Source: Verrucomicrobiota bacterium
Lineage (GTDB): Bacteria; Verrucomicrobiota; Verrucomicrobiia; Chthoniobacterales; UBA10450
Length of the DNA stretch: 5,546 nucleotides
Reading direction: 5' to 3'
Assembly: GCA_003219335.1 (NCBI GenBank)
Contig: QHOF01000079.1
Coordinates: 1 to 5,546 of the forward strand
Shown here: in pieces, positions 1 to 5,187 of the stretch
Position numbering within the stretch: the stretch's first letter is position 1
How the letters are laid out: every line of letters starts with the position of its first letter
The notes under the pieces: model-generated
Seen by the model: the letters and a program-made list of their open reading frames with translations, nothing else
What the model was told of the DNA's origin: nothing
The model's database searches: none
Program-made: the position numbers and the translations under genes

Positions 1-291
1 CCTAACATTGTCATGCGCTGCGACTCGCCGGAAGCGATCAAAACGGCAGTCAGCAAGAAGTTGGGAGTCGGAATTCTGTACGAAGATGCTGTAAAAGACG
101 GCCTCGCGGCGGGCGTGTTCAAGCGAGTCCATATTTCAGGGCTTGCAATGGAAGGGAAGACTTACATCATCTACCACAAGAGCCGCCCGCTCTCGTCCAA
201 CGCTGAGGTCTTTCTCAATCTACTGCGACAATGGCGTGATGAAAAAACCACCAACTCCAAGATGGGCACACAGGACGATCGGCAGATCTAG
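1..291 (+). CDS. LysR-family transcriptional regulator, C-terminal part (5' end outside window)
   Basis: The reading frame is open from base 1, giving about 96 residues up to a TAG stop at 289-291. The sequence resembles the last third of the LysR effector-binding (periplasmic-binding-protein-like) domain: CDSPEAIKTAV, then GVGILYEDAV, a GLAAGVFKRV segment, and a final helix around FLNLLRQWRD that closes the domain. LysR regulators are usually about 300 residues, so roughly 200 residues including the DNA-binding helix-turn-helix lie upstream of the window. The ATG at base 13 is therefore an internal methionine, not the start. The inducer and targets cannot be told from this piece. It points towards the following genes but is separated from them by more than 400 bases, so control of them is possible but not shown. 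Confidence 0.85.
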   Translation, partial: PNIVMRCDSPEAIKTAVSKKLGVGILYEDAVKDGLAAGVFKRVHISGLAMEGKTYIIYHKSRPLSSNAEVFLNLLRQWRDEKTTNSKMGTQDDRQI

Positions 292-459
292 CCCGCCGTG
301 CCGGCAAGATAATAGTTGATGAGGCGAATGCTACAGCAGGTGGCGGTCGCGCAGAATGCAACGAATCATAGCCAAATCGCTATATCATGTCATTCCAAAA
401 AAATATTGGACAAGGAGTTGACGGTTAAACTATGAAGCACACTTAGTTTTTGCACCTGA

Positions 460-475
460 AACTCCGTCGGGAGTT
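460..475. repeat. Small inverted repeat (6-bp stem, GTCG loop)
   Basis: AACTCC, a GTCG tetraloop and GGAGTT form a perfect 6-bp stem. No T-run follows, so it is not an obvious terminator. It could be a regulator-binding dyad or an RNA hairpin, or chance. Confidence 0.35.
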
Positions 476-581
476 GAGAAGACGAAGTCAAGACTGAACA
501 CTATAGGCGACATTTCAGCGGTACCGATTCAATGAGACTATTAATGTTGAAAGCGACCTCCCAGCATCCTCTCAGCATGTG

Positions 582-592
582 CCTACGGTAGG
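582..592. repeat. Perfect 11-bp dyad CCTAC-G-GTAGG
   Basis: CCTAC and GTAGG are exact complements around a single central G. The dyad lies directly before a purine-rich stretch (AGGACGAGGAC) and the ATG at 605. It is too tight to form an RNA hairpin well, so a DNA-binding operator half-site pair is more plausible if it has any role. Confidence 0.3.
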
Positions 593-604
593 ACGAGGAC
601 TATT

Positions 605-748
605 ATGGATGAAGATAAAAAAGCAGCTGACCAAACTAAAACCCTATCGCTTAAGCCGCAAAGAATGAATCCAAGACCGTGGCTGGGTCTAACGGACTCT
701 TATAATCCACGCGAACAAGGAAGGAGTTTATGCAACGCAAATTGGTAG
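605..748 (+). CDS. Possible small ORF, 47 codons, overlapping the lipoprotein start
   Basis: This open frame begins MDEDKKAADQTKTLSLKPQ and ends at a TAG at 746-748, so it overlaps the first 19 bases of the lipoprotein gene in another frame. A purine-rich stretch, AGGACGAGGAC, lies a few bases upstream of the ATG and could act as a ribosome binding site. The product would be hydrophilic and charged, with no signal peptide or membrane segment. I do not recognise it. The TLSLK piece recalls the N-terminal tails of some RNA-binding proteins, but that is too short to count as homology. The tail after about residue 35 is read through the ribosome binding site and start of the next gene, which argues against strong selection on it. 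It may be a leader peptide, the remnant of a broken gene, or chance. Confidence 0.2.
   Translation: MDEDKKAADQTKTLSLKPQRMNPRPWLGLTDSYNPREQGRSLCNANW
701..706 (+). promoter_or_regulatory. Candidate sigma-70 -10 box (TATAAT)
   Basis: A perfect TATAAT lies 24 bases before the lipoprotein ATG, which would give a very short 5' leader. The matching -35 position (about 678-683, CGTGGC) is poor, so the promoter may be weak, activator-dependent or not real. Confidence 0.3.
717..726 (+). promoter_or_regulatory. Ribosome binding site of the lipoprotein gene
   Basis: The purine run AAGGAAGGAG ends three bases before the ATG at 730. It offers two Shine-Dalgarno registers and firmly supports that ATG as the start, which also places the signal peptide correctly. 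Confidence 0.7.
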
Positions 749-1989
749 CGATCACGAGTATCTGTGCATTGGTACTGTCGGGGTGTGGTCTCTATGGTAA
801 CAAGGAGTTTTCTTTTTTCGGGGAGCACCGAGTCAATATTGCGGGTGCCAATCAGATGCTCGATCCCAACATCGAGACCTTCGATGACGAACACCTGATT
901 GCGATCCTCAATCCAAGTGAACCTAAACTCATCTCCGGCGAACCTTTGACCGTTATAGACGTTGAGCGAGCCTTTCAACAAGCAAACAACTTCACCCCGC
1001 AAGACGCAATGCAAAACGGAATGCAGCACAGAAATGCCGTGCAGGAGCGACTTATCCTGAGTTCACAGCAAACGTGTAATTTTTATAAGGACTATCTTCG
1101 CAGGGTTGACGCCTACAAAGGTTTCACTTTAGGTAGTTTGACAACGGCACTAGGGGCCGCCGCGGCGATCGTTACGGGCGCAGGAGCAGCGCGAGCTTTG
1201 GGAGGAGCTGCTGGGATTACGAGCGGCATTAGCGCCGAGTTTGACCAAGCGTTCTTCAAGAGTATTGCTCTTCATGTGATCACACCCGGGATCGACTCGC
1301 GTCGCGATAGGGTACTCAAACAAATACGCGAACAAGAACAGTCAAAATCTATAAGCCAATACAACGTACAGGCTGCGGTACGTGATGCGCTCGTGTATCA
1401 GAATCAATGCACCCTAAATGCTGGTCTAGAAGAGGCAGCTGAATCGATTAAAGAGGTGCGAGATCCGGGATTGAAGACTGCGCTAGCAGCGGTAAGGCAG
1501 GCACTGCAGTTGCAGGGCGCTGTTCAAACGCTTGGAGCCAGTGCAGCGGTAAGTGGGCCTCTGCCTGATAATGAAATGCCAAACGTTGCTCTTGAGGAAG
1601 CGAGACAGCTCGTCGAAGCAGAGGCGAATAGTATCTCGACGCGGATCAAGGCGTTGGAGGGCAGAGCCGAGCTCAAGGATAAAATCGCTCCCATTAAGGC
1701 AGCCGTAGAAAAGCAGAAGTCCGAAACACTCGCGATCCTGGACGGGGAGAAGGACAAGGTAGCAGCCGTGACCGACGAATTGACGAAGAAAGGCGCGGCA
1801 CTTGCTCTAGCCAGTAACGATCAGACTCACGCACTGCTGACCGACGAAGTTGTGGCGACGAGGATGACGGCAAAGGCTCTCTCTAAGAGACTACGCGGCA
1901 TTGCGCAACACTTCAAGGCGTTCATCCAACAACAGGACGGGAAACTCGACGAGCTCGAGGCTACAACAAAAGCCAAACCTTCAAGATAG
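730..1989 (+). CDS. Predicted lipoprotein of unknown function with Ala/Gly hydrophobic segment and helical C-terminus
   Basis: The 419-residue product starts with a type II signal peptide: basic MQRK, a hydrophobic core around residues 5-17, and the lipobox LSGC with Cys19 as the lipidated residue. The next residue is Gly, not Asp, which in enterobacterial rules favours outer-membrane sorting. Residues 20-110 are polar. Residues 133-166 form a long Ala/Gly-rich, weakly hydrophobic stretch with small-residue spacing like a glycine zipper, possibly a membrane-inserting hairpin. Residues about 285-355 and 370-412 are charged, heptad-like helices suggesting coiled coil. After Cys19 the mature protein has two more cysteines, Cys116 and Cys227, which could pair in the periplasm. 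I recognise no named family. It has a strong ribosome binding site and tandem stops (TAG TAA). Lying ahead of two predicted hydrolase genes, it could be an envelope partner or an immunity-type protein for them; this is inference. Confidence 0.85.
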   Translation: MQRKLVAITSICALVLSGCGLYGNKEFSFFGEHRVNIAGANQMLDPNIETFDDEHLIAILNPSEPKLISGEPLTVIDVERAFQQANNFTPQDAMQNGMQHRNAVQERLILSSQQTCNFYKDYLRRVDAYKGFTLGSLTTALGAAAAIVTGAGAARALGGAAGITSGISAEFDQAFFKSIALHVITPGIDSRRDRVLKQIREQEQSKSISQYNVQAAVRDALVYQNQCTLNAGLEEAAESIKEVRDPGLKTALAAVRQALQLQGAVQTLGASAAVSGPLPDNEMPNVALEEARQLVEAEANSISTRIKALEGRAELKDKIAPIKAAVEKQKSETLAILDGEKDKVAAVTDELTKKGAALALASNDQTHALLTDEVVATRMTAKALSKRLRGIAQHFKAFIQQQDGKLDELEATTKAKPSR

Positions 1990-2002
1990 TAATCTTGTAA
2001 CT

Positions 2003-2007
2003 GGAGG
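2003..2007 (+). promoter_or_regulatory. Strong Shine-Dalgarno GGAGG serving a mini-ORF, not the downstream gene directly
   Basis: GGAGG sits five bases before the ATG at 2013, an ideal spacing. It is about 40 bases before the hydrolase start codon, which has no Shine-Dalgarno of its own (AGCTAGAAACTT precedes it). Confidence 0.6.
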
Positions 2008-2012
2008 TAAGG

Positions 2013-2048
2013 ATGCCAAGCCCCGCTAGCTTAGCTAGAAACTTGTGA
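2013..2048 (+). CDS. Mini-ORF (11 codons) translationally coupled to the cell-wall hydrolase gene
   Basis: ATG at 2013 opens an ORF encoding MPSPASLARNL and stops at TGA 2046-2048. The stop shares its A with the ATG of the next gene (TGATG), a classic arrangement for ribosomes that terminate and restart. The mini-ORF contains the inverted repeat CTAGC-TTA-GCTAG (2026-2038), which could form a small hairpin over the region just before the restart site. The peptide itself has no recognisable function. The alternative is that the mini-ORF is the true N-terminus of the hydrolase, split by an indel or sequencing error; no slippery heptamer is visible at the junction, so programmed frameshifting is unlikely. 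Confidence 0.45.
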   Translation: MPSPASLARNL

Positions 2049-3568
2049 TGGCTCACATTTCAGGGATTGCAGACCGAAGGACTCTGGCCCGTCTGTTGGC
2101 TGAGGGCGAAGTCTCCGCGAAGTTGCGGCTAAACTCGATCGAAGCAGATGCCGTCGAGGCGCTTGAGCGCATCCTATTTTACCTCGGCTTGGGCCAGGAA
2201 CTTGATTGGGCCAGGCTTGGCGCAGATGGACATTACGAAACGCACACTCAGGCGGCTGTGTCAGCCTTTGCAGTTCGGGAAGGACTCTCGGGCGACGGGG
2301 CAGAGACAACGTCGGAGCAACTTGCTCGAATGCTGGAGCGCCACGATGAGGCTGTGGAGCGAGATCTAACGGCGCTCACGGTGATCCACGCCGGAGGACA
2401 GTTGCCTACGACACTGCGCCGAAGCAGCCCGGACGCTCAAAGCATACGCGTGTTGCAAAGACTGCTCTACGTTGTCGGATACGGCGACGAGATGAAGTGG
2501 GACAAGTTCGGCGATGACGGCGACTACGGCAGCAACACGGTCAGATCTGTAGCGGCTTTCGCCAATGACGTCAAAGCGCAGAGCGACGGCACGGCAGTTA
2601 GCGATGCGCTCGGGGCGAAACTGCTCGAGGCGGTCGCCCAGAAGCGCGAGCGCCCGGAACCGCTGTTACAGGATGCGTTAAACATTACGGACACGAGTAT
2701 TTTTGTCGTAATCAACGGAGGGAGGCGAAAGATCGCAGCGAAGGTCAAGTTTGGGAATCGACAAGGCTGGAGGGCGATGGGAGATATGGCTTTTGCCACT
2801 TTTCTCGAGACTCGGCCCGACGTGTTTGCCGGGCAGCCCCCGTCCATTCTGCACGTCCTTCATGCAGTCGTCCAAAACGAGGGCAGTCTTGATGCCGTCA
2901 ATGCTTATGACAATGCCTTCGTCTCGTTTGGCATTTTACAATGGACGGCAGGCGTCGAGTCGGACAAGGGCGAGTTAGCCGCTTTCTTGAATCACTTGAA
3001 GAGCAATCGCCCCGCTGTTTTTCAGAAATACTTCGGCGCTTTTGGTCTCGACGTGGTGGGGATCACGGGAGGTACAAATTCTCCTGCTTCCGGTCACTTG
3101 ACGCTCCACGGCCAGCGGCTCGATAGCTCGAACAAAAAGGAAGCTTTGCGCCAAGGCGATTGGGTTTACCGCTTTTGGAAAGCCGGGCAGGACCCGCTGG
3201 TGGACCAAGCCGAAGTGGAGTATGCGCTGGCACGGCTGAATATTTTTTATCGCAATCCGGGAAAGAAAATCATGGGACGGTTGGTCGCCGATTATGTCTC
3301 TTCTGAAGTGGGAGTGGCTTTGCTTTTGGATCAGCACATCAACCGGCCCGGCCATGTCCCGGTCACGCTAGCTGAAGCCGTTAGGGATTCGATTGACGAA
3401 CTTGGCGATCCGAACGACTGGGTCGACGATGCGGAGCGGCAACTGCTTGAACGCTATCTGGACCTTCGCCACAGGACGACCATGACCGACTCGAAAAAAC
3501 GGGCGAAGCAGATCCAGGAATTGGCGGGCACAGTCGTGTCCGCTCGGCGGGGTTCATTTCAAATATGA
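2048..3568 (+). CDS. Peptidoglycan-binding-repeat protein with C-terminal lysozyme-like domain (predicted cell-wall hydrolase)
   Basis: The product is 506 residues from ATG 2048; a GTG at 2045 would add one residue, and an in-frame TAG at 2036 excludes anything longer. Two tandem peptidoglycan-binding-like units, at about residues 35-100 and 130-197, share the pattern W-x-[RK]-[LF]-G-x-DG-x-Y-x(3)-T-x(3)-V-x-x-FA, as in PG_binding_1 three-helix domains. After a linker, residues about 245-430 look lysozyme-like. Glu278 in QNEGS, followed by AYDNAFVSFGILQW, matches the catalytic Glu and the S-x-G-[ILM]-x-Q strand of the lysozyme/lytic transglycosylase/GH46 superfamily; Asp288 is a second candidate acid. 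The expected role is binding and cutting peptidoglycan glycan strands. There is no signal peptide or membrane segment, so export would need a dedicated route or cell lysis. The gene follows the lipoprotein gene with a 58-base gap. The domain assignment is by motif only, and a chitosanase-like substrate is possible. Confidence 0.8.
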   Translation: MAHISGIADRRTLARLLAEGEVSAKLRLNSIEADAVEALERILFYLGLGQELDWARLGADGHYETHTQAAVSAFAVREGLSGDGAETTSEQLARMLERHDEAVERDLTALTVIHAGGQLPTTLRRSSPDAQSIRVLQRLLYVVGYGDEMKWDKFGDDGDYGSNTVRSVAAFANDVKAQSDGTAVSDALGAKLLEAVAQKRERPEPLLQDALNITDTSIFVVINGGRRKIAAKVKFGNRQGWRAMGDMAFATFLETRPDVFAGQPPSILHVLHAVVQNEGSLDAVNAYDNAFVSFGILQWTAGVESDKGELAAFLNHLKSNRPAVFQKYFGAFGLDVVGITGGTNSPASGHLTLHGQRLDSSNKKEALRQGDWVYRFWKAGQDPLVDQAEVEYALARLNIFYRNPGKKIMGRLVADYVSSEVGVALLLDQHINRPGHVPVTLAEAVRDSIDELGDPNDWVDDAERQLLERYLDLRHRTTMTDSKKRAKQIQELAGTVVSARRGSFQI

Positions 3569-3570
3569 TT

Positions 3571-3610
3571 TCATGGGTCTCATCCGACATAATAGGGGTT
3601 GGTCCCATGA
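3571..3610. repeat. Inverted repeat TCATGGG ... CCCATGA after the cell-wall hydrolase gene
   Basis: TCATGGG (3571-3577) and CCCATGA (3604-3610) are exact complements separated by 26 bases. A nested alternative pairs TCTCAT (3578-3583) with ATGAGA (3607-3612). It starts three bases after the stop codon. No T-run follows, so it is not a classical intrinsic terminator; it could stabilise an mRNA 3' end, attenuate transcription into the next gene, or bind a protein. Confidence 0.4.
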
Positions 3611-3629
3611 GATTCGGGGGATCGAGAGG

Positions 3630-3639
3630 TTTCATGAAA
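3630..3639. repeat. 10-bp perfect palindrome TTTCATGAAA
   Basis: A self-complementary 10-mer lies between the two enzyme genes, about 40 bases before the next start codon. It repeats the TTTCATG core of the preceding inverted repeat (3569-3575). It is a possible operator or simply chance. Confidence 0.25.
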
Positions 3640-3665
3640 ACGTAATCAAAAGTTCGTTGCGTGAC

Positions 3666-3671
3666 GGGAGG
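3666..3671 (+). promoter_or_regulatory. Ribosome binding site GGGAGG of the alpha/beta-hydrolase gene
   Basis: GGGAGG lies five bases before the ATG at 3677 and fixes that codon as the start. Confidence 0.7.
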
Positions 3672-3676
3672 ACAAT

Positions 3677-5137
3677 ATGGCTAATCCCATTTTGATTCTG
3701 CACGGCTGGAGCGATAACTACGAGTCCTTTCTTCAGTTAAAGCTGTGGCTGTGCGCTCACGGCTACCAAGTCGAAGACGTGTTTTTCGGCAACTATGAAT
3801 CGATGGAGGATCATGTAACTTTCGACGACCTGGCGGACGGTCTGCAGAGCCGATTCGAGGAAATGGCGGTCAAAAAAAAGCTGCTCGCGCTGAAACCGTT
3901 TTCACTCGACGTCATCGTCCATTCGACCGGCGGCCTGGTCGTGCGCCATTGGCTGCACCATTATATTCAGGACGTTTGCAAAGGGGACCTCGAGTGTTGT
4001 CCGATTCAGCGGTTGATCATGCTGGCGCCAGCCAATTTCGGCTCTCGGCTTGCCGAGCAGGGAAATTCCGGCTTGGCAAAACTTTTCAAGGGCGGTTTGG
4101 CACACCGGTTTGAAACGGGAAAGCTGATTCTGGAAGGGCTGGAACTGGGCAGCCCCGACACATGGAGAATCGCCGAGCACGACCTCTTTTCGGCCAAGAA
4201 ATTCTATCGTGGTTCAAAAGGCCATGGACCCTTTGTGTTCGTATTCTCCGGCACCGGCACCTACGGAGACCTTAAGGGGTTTGTTGCTCCCGGCGCGAAC
4301 GAGGATGGATCGGATGGAACCGTGCGCGCCGCGGCCGCGTCCCTCAACAGCATCAAGATCGCCATCGATTACAGCGATCCGGCTAACCCTAAAGCGAGCG
4401 GAAAAAGGGGGAATTACGATGCCTTTGCCTTTGCTCTCGTGCCGGGCAGAAATCACAGCGAAGTAGTTCCACAGGATGCGAACGACGACAAGCATCCCAC
4501 GTTCGCCCGAATCAAACAGTGCCTCGACGTGGACAGCGACGCGAAATACGAAACGTTGCGGGGACAGTTCGAGACGGAGAATAAAGCGTTTTACGCCGGC
4601 GAAGCCAAAAAAGACGACGGAAAGCGGGTGCACCGGTATCAACAGTTCCTCGTGCGCGTCAACGACGACATGGGGAACGAGGTCACGGATTACCGGGTAG
4701 ATTTTCATGTCGTGGACGATACGATCGCAGGGAGCAACATTAAAGAGGCCGAGACGCTCAAGGCGCTTCAGAAATATCAGAAGTTAACGCAGTTTCTTCA
4801 AGATAATGTCATCGCCCACGTCAACAAGCATAGCACCAATCCAAGTTACCGCACTTTTTTCATCAATTTGGACAAACTCGAAGAGCTGCAGCGACGAGTA
4901 AAAAGCGAGGCTCCCGGAGCGTTCATTGGGATGAATTTAGACGCCATCGGTCCTACCAGAGATATTAGCTACGATACCCATCTGCTGCATTATCTTCCAG
5001 TCGAAATCCAAATTAAGGACGACCAACAAGGCCTCGTGGAGTTTTTCAAGGCCAATACCTCGACTCTCGTGGAGATGCGGCTCCAGCGCGTGCCGGGCGA
5101 GGGAGTTTTTGAATTCTTGTGGCAAAAAAAGCCGTAG
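3677..5137 (+). CDS. Alpha/beta-hydrolase, lipase/esterase type, with unassigned C-terminal domain
   Basis: The 486-residue product begins with a first strand and oxyanion HG motif (ILILHGW, His9-Gly10). The nucleophile elbow is VHSTGG with Ser83; the first Gly of the usual GxSxG is Val81. A likely catalytic acid is Asp213 in GSDGTV, a placement typical of lipases with PGAP1/LipA-like folds, and a likely catalytic His is His260 in RNHSEVV. The triad is thus complete within about residues 1-285, and an ester or lipid substrate is likely. Residues about 315-486 form a second region with predicted strands and a helix rich in Lys, Gln and Leu (about 356-385), which I cannot assign. Cys101, Cys107 and Cys108 cluster between the elbow helix and the next strand. 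No signal peptide or membrane segment is visible. The gap from the cell-wall hydrolase gene is 108 bases, so it may share a transcript or have its own control. Phospholipase effectors of the Tle type are a comparison, not an identification. Confidence 0.8.
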   Translation: MANPILILHGWSDNYESFLQLKLWLCAHGYQVEDVFFGNYESMEDHVTFDDLADGLQSRFEEMAVKKKLLALKPFSLDVIVHSTGGLVVRHWLHHYIQDVCKGDLECCPIQRLIMLAPANFGSRLAEQGNSGLAKLFKGGLAHRFETGKLILEGLELGSPDTWRIAEHDLFSAKKFYRGSKGHGPFVFVFSGTGTYGDLKGFVAPGANEDGSDGTVRAAAASLNSIKIAIDYSDPANPKASGKRGNYDAFAFALVPGRNHSEVVPQDANDDKHPTFARIKQCLDVDSDAKYETLRGQFETENKAFYAGEAKKDDGKRVHRYQQFLVRVNDDMGNEVTDYRVDFHVVDDTIAGSNIKEAETLKALQKYQKLTQFLQDNVIAHVNKHSTNPSYRTFFINLDKLEELQRRVKSEAPGAFIGMNLDAIGPTRDISYDTHLLHYLPVEIQIKDDQQGLVEFFKANTSTLVEMRLQRVPGEGVFEFLWQKKP

Positions 5138-5184
5138 TTAAGACCAGACGATTCAATTTCACAAGCATGGAAGAAGCCGATTGA
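5119..5184 (+). CDS. Possible short ORF overlapping the hydrolase 3' end, in frame with the next gene
   Basis: GTG at 5119 opens a 21-codon frame that overlaps the last 19 bases of the hydrolase gene and stops at TGA 5182-5184. The peptide would start MAKKAVVKTRR and end SMEEAD. A GAGGGAG purine run lies about 13 bases upstream, rather far for a ribosome binding site. The frame is the same as that of the next gene, whose ATG is one codon after the stop. It could be a leader peptide, or the original N-terminus of that gene cut by a stop mutation, or chance. Confidence 0.25.
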   Translation: MAKKAVVKTRRFNFTSMEEAD

Positions 5185-5187
5185 ACG

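Larger units (their letters stand above)
292..604. other. Long intergenic gap without a convincing gene
   Basis: After the LysR stop, all frames are broken by frequent stops on both strands, and the base composition is visibly richer in A+T than the flanking genes. A 38-codon open frame (319-435) has no good ribosome binding site and no recognisable product. A TTGACG hexamer at 418-423 resembles a sigma-70 -35 box but lacks a good -10 box at the right distance. No intrinsic terminator with a T-run is evident after the regulator; the only nearby dyad is a short TGCCGGCA. Two small hairpins (460-475 and 582-592) are listed separately. The region probably carries control sequences or eroded DNA. 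Confidence 0.6.

Noticed and set aside
295..306. GC-rich dyad just after the LysR stop as a terminator
   Set aside because: The stem is only about four base pairs and no T-run follows.
319..435. 38-codon open frame after the LysR gene beginning MRRMLQQ
   Set aside because: It has no good ribosome binding site, no recognisable product, and lies in AT-rich sequence where such short frames arise by chance.
418..446. TTGACG as a -35 box of a sigma-70 promoter
   Set aside because: At 16-18 bases spacing the sequence (around ACTTAG) is a poor -10 box; the TATGAA at 431 is too close.
474..507. TTGAGA with TATAGG as a promoter
   Set aside because: The spacer would be 22 bases, too long for a normal sigma-70 promoter.
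411..809. CAAGGAGTT occurring twice (411-419 and 801-809)
   Set aside because: A 9-base purine-rich match is easily due to chance, and the second copy lies within a coding region.
4214..4708. 164-codon antisense frame over the hydrolase gene
   Set aside because: It lies fully inside a strongly supported gene, has no recognisable motif, and is the kind of shadow expected opposite a coding frame.
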